A stretch of DNA of 64,000 bases from Enterocloster bolteae. Its GTDB lineage: Bacteria; Bacillota; Clostridia; Lachnospirales; Lachnospiraceae. The notes under the pieces are model-generated. The model did not search any database, was not told the DNA's origin, and worked only from the letters and a program-made list of their open reading frames with translations. Position numbers and translations under genes: made by a program. Shown in pieces: positions 25,044-33,426 of the stretch (positions are counted from its first letter, which is position 1; each line of letters opens with the position of its first letter). The stretch is from contig NZ_CP022464.2 of NCBI RefSeq assembly GCF_002234575.2, positions 3,906,001-3,970,000 of the forward strand. Reading direction: 5' to 3'.

Positions 25044-25871
25044 CTATTTCTCATACAGGAATTTCTCGGGCAGGTTTACATGGAAATCCGCTGCCAGATT
25101 TCTGAAATCCTGGGGTGTAATGGTCTGTAGCTTGTCCGGACGGATGCTCAACACCTTTACCAGGATTTCCGCTGACTTCTCAATGGTATGCATCAGGCCA
25201 AAGGTCAAATCAAAGTCCTCGCCCGCGCAGAACAGGCCGTGGTGGGCCCATACGGCTGCGTCGTACTCTTCCATCAGCCTGCTGGTGGCCACTGCAATGT
25301 CGCGGCCGCCCGGCACCATCCAGCCAACCACGCCTATGCCGGATGGGAATACCACCGGACATTCCGTGGCCATTTCCCACAGTTCCCTGGTGAATACCTC
25401 GTCTGTCAGAGGCAGGACAAAGGTCAGCGCAATGATGTTCGCCGGATGGGCATGGTAAATCACCCTGTATCTCCCCTCTGTTGCCTTCATTTTCACCTCA
25501 TGGTTCATCAGATGGGTGGGCAGCTCGCTGGTGGGCCTGCCGCCCTCTGCGAGTCCCCAGCAGATACGGTAGTTCTCCCCTGCCTGGTCCACTTCTATAA
25601 TGCAGCAGTTGGACTCCGGTTCCAGAATCATGTTGCGCATAAACCGGCCGCTTCCCGACACCATGAAATACTCCCCTGCCAGGGCAGGAACACTGGTGCC
25701 GATGGGCTGCCATTTCCCGTCATAAGAAAGCTCCTCCTTCACGGACTCCACTTCCTCATGTTTGATGCGGTAGCTTAAGTTGCCGCCGTTCCTCTCATGC
25801 CAGTTCTGGTTAAAACCATCGTCACACACACGTATGAAGCCTTTTGCAAAGGCTGTGTCCAATACTCTCAT
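25044..25871 (-). CDS. rhaD: Rhamnulose-1-phosphate aldolase
   Basis: A 275-residue zinc class II aldolase that splits L-rhamnulose 1-phosphate into dihydroxyacetone phosphate and L-lactaldehyde. The zinc-binding HAHPAN, the N-terminal NWHERNGGNLSYRI loop, and WAHHGLFCAGEDFDLTFGLMHTIEKSAEI match the RhaD family, and the length is normal. It is the last gene of rhaB-rhaM-rhaA-rhaD and ends at a bidirectional terminator. Confidence 0.96.
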   Translation of the reverse strand: MRVLDTAFAKGFIRVCDDGFNQNWHERNGGNLSYRIKHEEVESVKEELSYDGKWQPIGTSVPALAGEYFMVSGSGRFMRNMILEPESNCCIIEVDQAGENYRICWGLAEGGRPTSELPTHLMNHEVKMKATEGRYRVIYHAHPANIIALTFVLPLTDEVFTRELWEMATECPVVFPSGIGVVGWMVPGGRDIAVATSRLMEEYDAAVWAHHGLFCAGEDFDLTFGLMHTIEKSAEILVKVLSIRPDKLQTITPQDFRNLAADFHVNLPEKFLYEK

Positions 25872-25959
25872 TTTCTAATCCTCACTCTCTATCTCTTGCT
25901 GAGATTCACTATCCTGAATTTATGCTGCTGGGATAAACGTCCCCGGCTCCATTAACACA

Positions 25960-27210
25960 TTAACTGCGTTTTAAGAGCACTTCCTTCTCATAGGCCTGGA
26001 CTTCCTTAAACCACTGCTCCTTCACCGGAACCTGGTTCATCTGGCAGAAATAGTCCCATACATCCCCAAAGGGATACGTTTTAAGCTCTTCCTGCTCCAT
26101 CATAAGCTCCGTGAACCTGCGCTCCTCCTGAAGCTTTGCAAGCTTCTCATTTGGCATCAGCAGGGCGTATAAAAGGGCCTTCTGCATGTTTCTCATGCCC
26201 ACCACCCATGCGCAGATGCGGTTGATGCTGGCGTCAAAGAAGTCCAGGGCCAGAAGCACCCTGTCCGGGTCATTTCTGACGATTTCCTTGGCAATCTCCC
26301 TTGTCTCGTCGTCAAAGAGCACCACGTGGTCGCTGTCCCAGCGCACGGGGCGGCTTACATGGAGGGCAATCTTGTCTGAAAACAGCAGCATGGAGGATAT
26401 CTTATCAGATATCATTTCCGTGGGATGGAAATGGCCGCTGTCCAGCAGGCACATAATACCCCTGGAAGCCGCATAGTTCATATAGAACTCATGGGAGCCC
26501 ACGGTACAGCTCTCCATGCCAATGCCGAACACCTTGGATTCCACTGCGATAAGCACCTTGCTCTTATCGTAATCCATGGCCAAAATCTGGTCCAGGGAGT
26601 CCTTAAGCCTGGCCCTGGGGCTCATTCGGTCAGCCGGAATATCCTTGAAGCCGTCCGGAATCCAGATATTCATGGCGCAGGGGCTTCCCAGCTCCTCGGC
26701 AAAGTACTGGGATATGCGCACACAGGCCTTACAGTGGTCAATCCAGAATTTTCTGATTTGGGGATCCTCACTGGACAAAGTGGCGTTCTCAGCCTTTGGA
26801 TGGGAGAACATGGTGGGGTTAAAATCCAGTCCCAGGCCTCTCTCCTTAGCAAATTTCACCCAATCTGCAAAGTGTCTTGGTTCCAGTGCATCTCGGTCTA
26901 CTTTTTCCCCATCCTGGAAAATGGCGTAGCTGGCATGAAGGTTGATTCTGTGCCTGCCCGGAATCAGGTTAAGCGCCTTGTCAATATCCGCCATAAGCTC
27001 CTGGGGATTCCTGGCCTTTCCCGGATAGTTTCCCGTTGCCTGTATGCCGCCTGACAGACTGTCCGCGCCCTCAAAGCCCATAACGTCATCCCCCTGCCAG
27101 CAGTGCATGGAAACAGGGATATGATTAAGCCGCTCCACTGCGGCGTCCACGTCAACCCCTAATCCGGCGTAAATTTCTTTTGCTGATTCATATCTTTCCT
27201 GTATATTCAT
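25960..27210 (-). CDS. rhaA: L-rhamnose isomerase
   Basis: A 416-residue Mn2+-dependent enzyme converting L-rhamnose to L-rhamnulose. The family stretches MHCWQGDDVMGFEG, GRHRINLHASYAI, GLDFNPTMFSHPKA, CLLDSGHFHPTEMISDK and HVSRPVRWDSDHV, which carry metal and substrate residues, are all intact. Length and start (AGGAGAGAACC before ATG) fit the family. It lies between rhaM and rhaD. Confidence 0.97.
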   Translation of the reverse strand: MNIQERYESAKEIYAGLGVDVDAAVERLNHIPVSMHCWQGDDVMGFEGADSLSGGIQATGNYPGKARNPQELMADIDKALNLIPGRHRINLHASYAIFQDGEKVDRDALEPRHFADWVKFAKERGLGLDFNPTMFSHPKAENATLSSEDPQIRKFWIDHCKACVRISQYFAEELGSPCAMNIWIPDGFKDIPADRMSPRARLKDSLDQILAMDYDKSKVLIAVESKVFGIGMESCTVGSHEFYMNYAASRGIMCLLDSGHFHPTEMISDKISSMLLFSDKIALHVSRPVRWDSDHVVLFDDETREIAKEIVRNDPDRVLLALDFFDASINRICAWVVGMRNMQKALLYALLMPNEKLAKLQEERRFTELMMEQEELKTYPFGDVWDYFCQMNQVPVKEQWFKEVQAYEKEVLLKRS

Positions 27211-27258
27211 GGTTCTCTCCTTTTCATCATTAAATCTTACTTATATACCAGTCATCTG

Positions 27259-27573
27259 TTAATCCAAATGAAACACCGGTACAAAATCCACACATACCGG
27301 ACTGTTATCTGCATTCGTTTCCATGATGTCGGCCATATAGTCCCACCATCTGCGGTTTATAGGCGTATCTGCTGATTCAGCCCAGAGCGCCTCATCCTCC
27401 ACTTCCAGATACCCATAGAGCACATTGGTTTCCCTGTCCAGAAAAATGCTGTAGTTATGACCTCCGTACTGGCGTATCATCTCTTTCATCTCAGGCCACA
27501 GCGCATTGTGGCGCTTCTCGTATTCCTCTGCCATTCCCGGATTAAGGAACATTTTAAATCCCTTCCTGACCAT
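27259..27573 (-). CDS. rhaM: L-rhamnose mutarotase
   Basis: A 104-residue protein, the normal RhaM size. It interconverts the anomers of L-rhamnose before isomerisation. Recognisable stretches are GMAEEYEKRHNALWPEM, NYSIFLD and RRWWDYMADIMETN. The start at 27573 follows GGGAGG at about 8 nt and gives the family length; an upstream in-frame ATG (27627) would add 18 unrelated residues. Confidence 0.95.
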   Translation of the reverse strand: MVRKGFKMFLNPGMAEEYEKRHNALWPEMKEMIRQYGGHNYSIFLDRETNVLYGYLEVEDEALWAESADTPINRRWWDYMADIMETNADNSPVCVDFVPVFHLD

Positions 27574-27630
27574 GCGGTACCCTCCCTTCGTCAAATCATT
27601 TCTCGTAACAGCCTCAACAGTCATCATTTA

Positions 27631-29052
27631 TCAAACCTTCTCAGAAGGTTCATAGGTCTTGATTTCAAATGAGCAAAAAATACTGTCCCTGGCCTCCTTC
27701 AGGCTCTTAAACTCCTTCCCCTCTATCATCTGCACAGCCAGATTGCCGATGGCCGTGGCCTCCGTGGGTCCCGCGTAAACGGTCTTTCCTGTGGCCTCCG
27801 CCGTCAGGCGGTTTAAGTAGTCCGCATTGGCTCCGCCTCCCACGATATGGATGCAGTCATATCTCACGCCTGTAAGGGCCTCAATTTCCCGGCAGCAGAT
27901 GCGGTAGCAGTCCGCCAGGCTGTTGTAAATCACAGCAGCCATCTCCCACTTAGTCTCAGGAACCTGCTGTCCGCTCTCCTCACAGTAAGTTTTCACTGCT
28001 TTGCACATGCTTTCAGGAGCCAGGAAACGGCTGTCATTGCAGTCCACAATGGAGGAAATGGTTTCGCGGGAAGCCCTCTTACATATCTCGCCAAAGGAAT
28101 AATCCTCCCCCGATTCCTTCCACTCCTTTTTCACGGACTGAATCATCCACAGCCCCATGATGTTTTTAAGGAAACGGTACCTGTACTCATATCCGCCCTC
28201 GTTTGCAAAGTTGGCCTCCATGCTCATCTCCCGGCAGTCAGCGTCCTTAAGCTCTGTCCCCATTAAGGACCAGGTACCGGAGCTGATATAGAGCACATGG
28301 TCCCGGTTGGACGGTACGGCGGCCACGGCGGAGCCAGTGTCGTGGGTGGCCGGAAGCACCACCCGGCAATCCAGTCCGGTCTCCTTTTGCACATCCTCAC
28401 TGAGCCTTCCCACCACGGTTCCCGGCATGGACAGCCCGCCAAAAAGCTTCTGCGGATATCCCAGAGCCTCAATCAGTTCCCTGTCCCAGGTACGTTCAGA
28501 GGGATTGACCAGCTGAGTGGTGGTGGCATTGGTATACTCCTGTTTCTGTACCCCGGTCAGCAGGAAGTTTAAGTAATCCGGTATCATAAGAAAGCTTTCT
28601 GCCTGTGAAAGGATATCCGGCTGTTTTTCCTTCACAGCCATCAGCTGGTAAACCGTGTTGAAAATCTGTTTCTGGATACCGGTCCTCCGGTACAGTTCCT
28701 CCCTGGAAATCCGCTCATACACCTTTAAATCCATTCCCTCGGTGCGCCTGTCCCTGTAGCCGGCAGTCTTGCCCAGCACATGTCCCTGTTTGTCCAGAAG
28801 TACAAAGTCCACAGCCCAGGTGTCAATCCCCATGCTTTCCGGGTTGATACCCAGTTTTTTACATTCTCTCATTCCGGCCTTAATTTCCTCAAAAAGCCCA
28901 ACGAGATTCCAGCACAGGGTCCCGTCCACCATTTCCATCCCATTGGAAAAACGGTAGATTTCCCGCAGATTCATCTTCCCATTCTCCATCCACCCCAGGA
29001 TATGGCGGCCGCTGGAGGCCCCTATATCCACTGCAAGATAATAACGGTTCAC
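27631..29052 (-). CDS. rhaB: Rhamnulokinase
   Basis: A 473-residue FGGY-family kinase that phosphorylates L-rhamnulose at C1 with ATP. The N-terminal phosphate loop AVDIGASSGR, GIDTWAVDFVLLD, LPATHDTGSAVAAVP and the C-terminal HIVGGGANADYLNRLTAEA identify it. GTG 29052 is the likely start, since AGGAGG ends 7 nt upstream. A GTG two codons earlier abuts the site. It is the first gene of the rha operon, and the duplicated 95-bp hairpin element ends directly before its ribosome site. Confidence 0.95.
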   Translation of the reverse strand: MNRYYLAVDIGASSGRHILGWMENGKMNLREIYRFSNGMEMVDGTLCWNLVGLFEEIKAGMRECKKLGINPESMGIDTWAVDFVLLDKQGHVLGKTAGYRDRRTEGMDLKVYERISREELYRRTGIQKQIFNTVYQLMAVKEKQPDILSQAESFLMIPDYLNFLLTGVQKQEYTNATTTQLVNPSERTWDRELIEALGYPQKLFGGLSMPGTVVGRLSEDVQKETGLDCRVVLPATHDTGSAVAAVPSNRDHVLYISSGTWSLMGTELKDADCREMSMEANFANEGGYEYRYRFLKNIMGLWMIQSVKKEWKESGEDYSFGEICKRASRETISSIVDCNDSRFLAPESMCKAVKTYCEESGQQVPETKWEMAAVIYNSLADCYRICCREIEALTGVRYDCIHIVGGGANADYLNRLTAEATGKTVYAGPTEATAIGNLAVQMIEGKEFKSLKEARDSIFCSFEIKTYEPSEKV

Positions 29053-29066
29053 TGTCACACCTCCTA

Positions 29067-29255
29067 GTTATGAGCACTTGGCGGCCGTCTTTGGGCCGCT
29101 TACGTGCGATACATGTCACTGGCACTTAGCGAGGTCTTTTACGTACCTAGTGCAGTGGCTCGTTATGAGCACTTGGCGTCTGTCTTTAGACGCTTACGTG
29201 CGATACATGTCACTGGCACTTAGCGAGGTCTTTTACGAGCTTAGTGCAGTGGCTC
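29067..29255 (-). repeat. Tandem 95-bp duplicated element with two covarying hairpins per copy, 5' of rhaB
   Basis: Copy 1 is 29067-29161 and copy 2 is 29162-29255, near-identical except in paired positions. The minus strand of copy 2 has the hairpin GCGTCT-AAAGAC-AGACGC; copy 1 has GCGGCC-CAAAGAC-GGCCGC, so two base pairs changed on both sides. An outer GCAC/GTGC pair encloses each. A second hairpin, CACTGCACT-A-AGC paired with GCT-A-AGTGCCAGTG, survives in copy 1 through G-U pairs (AGC to GGT). The element fills the space between the AraC terminator and the rhaB ribosome site. It may be a dispersed repeat or a regulatory RNA; no further copy was seen in the window. Confidence 0.75.
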
Positions 29256-29286
29256 ATTGCTTTCATGATATACCATATAAAACAAA

Positions 29287-29326
29287 AAAATAAGAACGGC
29301 ATTTATGAAAAAATGCGTCCTTATTT
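29287..29326 (-). terminator. Terminator after the second AraC gene
   Basis: On the minus strand AAATAAGGACGCATTT pairs with AAATGCCGTTCTTATTT across a short loop, with one bulge, and is followed by a T-rich run reading towards 29283. Confidence 0.75.
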
Positions 29327-29375
29327 GCACATAAGCAGAATTTGAAACTGAGGGGCATTCCACGCCCGGAACATT

Positions 29376-30344
29376 CTATCCGTTCTTCCTGTACTCCTTG
29401 GGAGACATACCGTAATAGGTCCTGAATATTCTGTAAAAGTAGCTGGTATTGTCATACCCCACAGCAAAGCTCACGTCCGCCACCGGCATGCGCGTGCTGT
29501 GCAGGAGAAACGCGGCCTGGTTCAGCCGTTTAATCTGCAGTAATTCCTTGTAATTGCGGCCCAGCAGGCGGTTGATGGCACGGCTGAGCCAGTACACATC
29601 ATATCCCATCAAAGCTGCCAGCTCTGTCAGGCTTCCCTCCCGGTAATGCTCGTCTATGTAGCGCAGCACCTGAAGGGTAAGCTGCTGCTCAAAGGATTGT
29701 TCGCTGTCGCGGTTTACCCGGATCCGCCCCGTATAATGCATAAGATGCCGCAGCAGCAGACCCATGGTAGTCTGGTTCATGGCCTGCATTCCTTCCCGCT
29801 CATGCATAAGGGACCACACCAGGTTTTCCACCAGGTTCTGGACCGGCAGCACATCCGCAATCTGGAAATGAAGATAGCGTCCGTACCTGGTATCGTCGCA
29901 GAGGCATCCCACAATAAAATCCCGCAGCAGATTCTCCTCCTCCCCCATCATGCGGAAGGCCGTATCAAAAAATTCGGGAAGAATGATAAAATTCACCGCA
30001 ATGTCATCCTGACCCGCAGGCTGGATTTCCTGGACCGCGTGCTGGTTTAAAAACAGCAGTTCCCCTTCCTTAAGCTTCAGTTCCCTGCCATCCACCACAT
30101 GGGTGGTCTCTCCCCTGCACATATAGATTACCTCCACATAGTTGTGGGTGTGCTCCGGAAAATGCACGAAACGGGTATGGGGCCGGATGGTAATGAGCTG
30201 TCCGGCTTCCAGGAGCTTATCGCTGTCAATGACCATGTCCTCACGATCCATATACAGGGTCCTGTCAATATCTGCACTGCCTGCCAGTATCTTCTGTTCT
30301 TCTTCTGTAATGACGCTCAGGCTTTGAATCAGCTCCTGGTTCAT
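29376..30344 (-). CDS. AraC family regulator (likely rhamnose-responsive)
   Basis: A 322-residue protein: cupin sensor (about 50-130, FPEHTHNYVEVIYMCRGE) and C-terminal double HTH (about 220-320, GSLTELAALMGYDVYWLSRAINRLLG, VADVSFAVGYDNTSYFYRIFRTYYG, ending PKEYRKN). AAAGGGG is well placed before ATG 30344; the longer frame from 30398 has no site. Upstream of rhaB on the same strand but separated from it by a terminator, it is the best candidate for rha control. That role is inferred from position only. Confidence 0.87.
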   Translation of the reverse strand: MNQELIQSLSVITEEEQKILAGSADIDRTLYMDREDMVIDSDKLLEAGQLITIRPHTRFVHFPEHTHNYVEVIYMCRGETTHVVDGRELKLKEGELLFLNQHAVQEIQPAGQDDIAVNFIILPEFFDTAFRMMGEEENLLRDFIVGCLCDDTRYGRYLHFQIADVLPVQNLVENLVWSLMHEREGMQAMNQTTMGLLLRHLMHYTGRIRVNRDSEQSFEQQLTLQVLRYIDEHYREGSLTELAALMGYDVYWLSRAINRLLGRNYKELLQIKRLNQAAFLLHSTRMPVADVSFAVGYDNTSYFYRIFRTYYGMSPKEYRKNG

Positions 30345-30428
30345 GTAAATCCCCTTTCTATAATTAAAGAAAACTGACGAAAAGCAATTTCCAGACAAGC
30401 AACGGCGCTGTCATTTTATTTACAAAAT

Positions 30429-30457
30429 AGTATAACAAACGGCAGACGCTTTGGAAA
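30429..30457 (-). promoter_or_regulatory. Promoter of the second AraC gene
   Basis: TTTCCA (30452-30457) and TATACT (30429-30434) are 17 bp apart, leaving a leader of about 75 nt. The rest of the 30345-30612 gap holds a terminator and a possible 20-codon reading frame. Confidence 0.5.
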
Positions 30458-30491
30458 GCCTTTCATATACAAAGTTTTCTGCAATATGCTC

Positions 30492-30530
30492 AAAAACTTT
30501 CCTCCCCTGCCATAGGTTCGGAAAGCTTTT
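30492..30530 (-). terminator. Terminator after the D-2-hydroxyacid dehydrogenase transcript
   Basis: On the minus strand AAAAGCTTTCC (30530-30520) pairs with GGAAAGTTTT (30502-30493) through one G-U pair, followed by a further T. Confidence 0.65.
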
Positions 30531-30531
30531 A

Positions 30532-30594
30532 TTACAGACAGTCAGGAACAGTTGCAGCGCATATCATAGCGAACCTCTCTGTCCCGGCACGCAT
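30532..30594 (-). CDS. Possible 20-residue small protein
   Basis: A frame of 20 codons (MRAGTERFAMICAATVPDCL) begins at ATG 30594, with AGGAGG ending 5 nt upstream, and stops directly before the terminator stem. It is the last item of the GntR/D-2-hydroxyacid dehydrogenase transcript. No known family is recognised. The strong ribosome site is the main support; it could be the remnant of a lost third gene. Confidence 0.3.
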   Translation of the reverse strand: MRAGTERFAMICAATVPDCL

Positions 30595-30612
30595 CAGCGC
30601 CTCCTATATTCT

Positions 30613-31581
30613 CTAACCTCCATTTACCACATTTACCGGTTTTCCTGCGAGAAAAGCTTTGAGATTACCGGCTGCCATATCCATAATACGCTGTCTGGCT
30701 TCTCTGGGTGCCCAGGATATATGCGGCGTAATAATACAGTTCTTCGCTTTCAAAAGCGGATTATCCCCCCTGATTGGTTCCGTATCCACCACATCCAAAC
30801 CTGCCGCAAATACCTTTCCGCTGTTTAATGCCTCTGCCAGGTCTTGCTGATGAATCAAAGGACCTCTGGAATTGTTGAGTATGATTACGCCGTCTTTCAT
30901 TTTTTCAATACTTTTCCTGTTAATCATCCGCTCCGTTTCCGGAAAAAGCGGGCAATGCAGGGCAATGACATCTGAATTTCCAAGTAATGTATCAAGGTCC
31001 GTATAAGCGGCAATGGCTCTGCCGGCATCGTTGGGATACTGATCATATGCCAATATATTCATGCCAAGAGCCTTGGCTATGGTCCCTGTCTTCTGGCCAA
31101 TGCGGCCAAATCCGATGATTCCCATGGTCTTTCCGGCCAGTTCAATTAAAGGATAATCCCAAAAACACCAGTCTGCATTTTTCTCCCACCGCCCGCTCTT
31201 GACAGCTTGGTCATGATGGCCGATATGATGGCATATCTCCAAAAGCAGGGAAATGGCAAACTGTCCCACAGAATCTGTGCCATATGTAGGTATATTGGAA
31301 ACAGGAATTCCCTTTTCCCTGGCACATCCTACATCCACCACATTATATCCCGTAGCCAGCAGGCACACAAAAGCGATGGAGGGACAGGCATTAAAAACTG
31401 CTCTGTCCAGCGGCACTTTATTTGTATAAACCACCTGTGCATCGCCAATCCGTCTGATGATTTCTTCCTTATCATCCACCGGCGTCCTGTCATACACGGT
31501 CAAATCGCCCATAGCACTTATTTCATTCCAGGTAAGATCCCCCGGATTTTCTGTATAGCCATCTAATACCACTATCTTCAT
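30613..31581 (-). CDS. D-2-hydroxyacid dehydrogenase (glycerate/hydroxypyruvate reductase-like)
   Basis: A 322-residue NAD-dependent enzyme. The NAD fold shows GIIGFGRIGQKTG, and the catalytic set is visible: Arg in NNSRGPLI, Glu in DVVDTEP and His in ITPHISWAP. The start MKIVVLDGYTENPGDLTW matches the glycerate-dehydrogenase group. ATG 31581 is used; a GTG at 31590 is also possible. Next to a tartrate-dehydrogenase-like gene it could reduce hydroxypyruvate to D-glycerate, since tartrate decarboxylation gives hydroxypyruvate-level products. The substrate is inferred. Confidence 0.88.
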   Translation of the reverse strand: MKIVVLDGYTENPGDLTWNEISAMGDLTVYDRTPVDDKEEIIRRIGDAQVVYTNKVPLDRAVFNACPSIAFVCLLATGYNVVDVGCAREKGIPVSNIPTYGTDSVGQFAISLLLEICHHIGHHDQAVKSGRWEKNADWCFWDYPLIELAGKTMGIIGFGRIGQKTGTIAKALGMNILAYDQYPNDAGRAIAAYTDLDTLLGNSDVIALHCPLFPETERMINRKSIEKMKDGVIILNNSRGPLIHQQDLAEALNSGKVFAAGLDVVDTEPIRGDNPLLKAKNCIITPHISWAPREARQRIMDMAAGNLKAFLAGKPVNVVNGG

Positions 31582-31599
31582 CTGTTGCACCCTTTCCTC

Positions 31600-32235
31600 C
31601 TATAATGCGGCCGTCCTGTCAAGCAGGCTGTCCGCCAGATGTTCAAAATACCCCAGCAAAGCGTCCTTTATGCCCGGCCCCCCGATCTCCTTGGCAGCAT
31701 CCCCCAACCGTCTTAAGTGAGCCACTCTATCGCTATGTATAAAAGGCAGTTTTAAAAGAACATATGACAGATAACCCTCCTGAAGCTTCTTAAGCATCTG
31801 CTGCAAATACGGATTATCAAGCAGCTCGCCTATTAGCCAATGGTACTCCAATTCCATCTGCCTGCCCTTGTCCTCGCTGCCTTCCTCCAATATTTTAACC
31901 GTTTCATCAATATGAGCCGACAGCACCTGAACAGCCCGTTCATCCAACATTCCAAGCATCTCAGCCTCCACAACGGCCATGATACGAAATGACTCCAACA
32001 CCTGTATCCTCTTCATCCGGGACACACAGACATGGCGATTACGCATCCTTGTCAGAAAACCTTCCTGTGTAAGTGCCTGCAGCGCCTCTCTCACAGGCAT
32101 TCTGGATACTCCTAACTTTTCTGCCACGTCTTCCTGGGCCAATTCCTCTCCCGGCTTCAAATCGCCCGAAAGTATCTGTTCCCGTAAAATATGGACCACA
32201 AGGTCCTTGGTCTGAATATTCTGGATGCTTTTCAT
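31600..32235 (-). CDS. GntR family transcriptional regulator (FCD type)
   Basis: A 211-residue protein with an N-terminal winged helix (about 10-72, LKPGEELAQEDVAEKLGVSRMPVREALQALTQEGFL) and an all-helical C-terminal domain shaped like FCD ligand domains. FCD regulators sense organic acids. It has its own strong promoter and lies 18 bp before the D-2-hydroxyacid dehydrogenase, so the two form a transcript separable from the larger locus. Its promoter lacks the TGGATACA motif seen elsewhere in the locus. Confidence 0.88.
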   Translation of the reverse strand: MKSIQNIQTKDLVVHILREQILSGDLKPGEELAQEDVAEKLGVSRMPVREALQALTQEGFLTRMRNRHVCVSRMKRIQVLESFRIMAVVEAEMLGMLDERAVQVLSAHIDETVKILEEGSEDKGRQMELEYHWLIGELLDNPYLQQMLKKLQEGYLSYVLLKLPFIHSDRVAHLRRLGDAAKEIGGPGIKDALLGYFEHLADSLLDRTAAL

Positions 32236-32279
32236 TTAATTCCTCACTTCATAGTTAATTGAGATGTCTCCCCCTCCAT

Positions 32280-32308
32280 ATTCTAGCGCCTGTGGCAACC
32301 TCTGTCAA
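32280..32308 (-). promoter_or_regulatory. Promoter of the GntR/D-2-hydroxyacid dehydrogenase transcript
   Basis: A perfect TTGACA (32303-32308) and TAGAAT (32280-32285) are 17 bp apart, giving a start near 32273. Confidence 0.7.
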
Positions 32309-32339
32309 TCGCCTTGCTTCACCACAAGATTATCTCTGA

Positions 32340-33404
32340 TTACCGTTCCAGTATAGCTGCCACTTCATCTCCCACCTGGGATGTGGTTGAACTTCCCCCC
32401 ATATCCGGTGTAAGTCTCTTTCCCTCCCACATAATTGTCTCCACTGCATCCAGTATCCTCTGAGCCCATTTATTGTATCCGAAAAACTCCAGCATCTGGC
32501 TGGCTGACCATATGGCAGCCAGGGGATCTGCGATATTATGGCCTGCAATATCAGGTGCAGACCCGTGAATCGGTTCAAACATGGAGGGAAATTTATGTTC
32601 AGGATTTAAATTAGCTCCTGCCGCCAACCCCAGGCCCCCTGCAATTGCTGCTCCAAGATCGGTGAGTATGTCCCCAAACAGGTTGGAAGTCACCACAACC
32701 TCAAAGCGCTTTGGGTCCTTAACCATGAACATGCTGGCAGCGTCAACCAGATATGAATATGTCTTAACATCCGGATACTCCAGTCCCACCTCTTTAAATA
32801 TCTGATCCCAGAAAACCATGGAATAGTTCAGAGCATTTCCCTTGCTTATGCTTGTCAGTGTCTTCCCCTTTTCCCTCGCCAGATTATAGGCATAGCGGAT
32901 TACACGTTCACATCCAATTCTGGAAAATACACTATTCTGAATCACTACTTCATTGGTCTTTCCCTTATACAGCCAACTTCCGCTGCCTGCGTATTCTCCC
33001 TCGCTGTTCTCCCGCACAAATATCATATTAATGTCTTCACATTTCACATCCTTAAGCGGGCAGGGTGCTCCCCTGAGCAATACCACCGGCCTCAGATTAA
33101 TATACTGGTCAAAGCTTTTACGTATATTCAAAAGCAGTTCCCACAGAGATATATGGTCCGGTACTCCCGGTGCTCCCACGGCACCCAGATATATGGCATC
33201 AAAATCCTTCAGTATCTCAATCCCGTTCTCATCCATCATCCTTCCATGTTTCAGATAATACTCGCATCCCCATGGGAAATGTGTGAACTCAAAGGAAAAG
33301 CCTCCATCCAGGCATGCTGTCTTTTTAAGTATTTTAATTCCCTCTTCCAGCACCTCCGGCCCTATTCCGTCTCCTGGTATGACTGCAATTTTATGTACTT
33401 TCAT
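32340..33404 (-). CDS. Tartrate dehydrogenase/D-malate dehydrogenase-like (isocitrate/isopropylmalate dehydrogenase family)
   Basis: A 354-residue NAD- and metal-dependent beta-decarboxylating dehydrogenase. VIPGDGIGPEV at the start, SEGEYAGSGS, the catalytic Lys/Tyr region, NLFGDILTDLGAAIAGGLGLA and FEPIHGSAPDIAG define the family. FPWGCEYYLKHGRMM is the form seen in tartrate/D-malate dehydrogenases (TtuC, DmlA) rather than in LeuB. It would oxidise and decarboxylate D-malate to pyruvate, or act on tartrate. It follows the AEC carrier by 22 bp. Confidence 0.88.
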   Translation of the reverse strand: MKVHKIAVIPGDGIGPEVLEEGIKILKKTACLDGGFSFEFTHFPWGCEYYLKHGRMMDENGIEILKDFDAIYLGAVGAPGVPDHISLWELLLNIRKSFDQYINLRPVVLLRGAPCPLKDVKCEDINMIFVRENSEGEYAGSGSWLYKGKTNEVVIQNSVFSRIGCERVIRYAYNLAREKGKTLTSISKGNALNYSMVFWDQIFKEVGLEYPDVKTYSYLVDAASMFMVKDPKRFEVVVTSNLFGDILTDLGAAIAGGLGLAAGANLNPEHKFPSMFEPIHGSAPDIAGHNIADPLAAIWSASQMLEFFGYNKWAQRILDAVETIMWEGKRLTPDMGGSSTTSQVGDEVAAILER

Positions 33405-33426
33405 GTGAATTCCCCCAACTCCTTCC

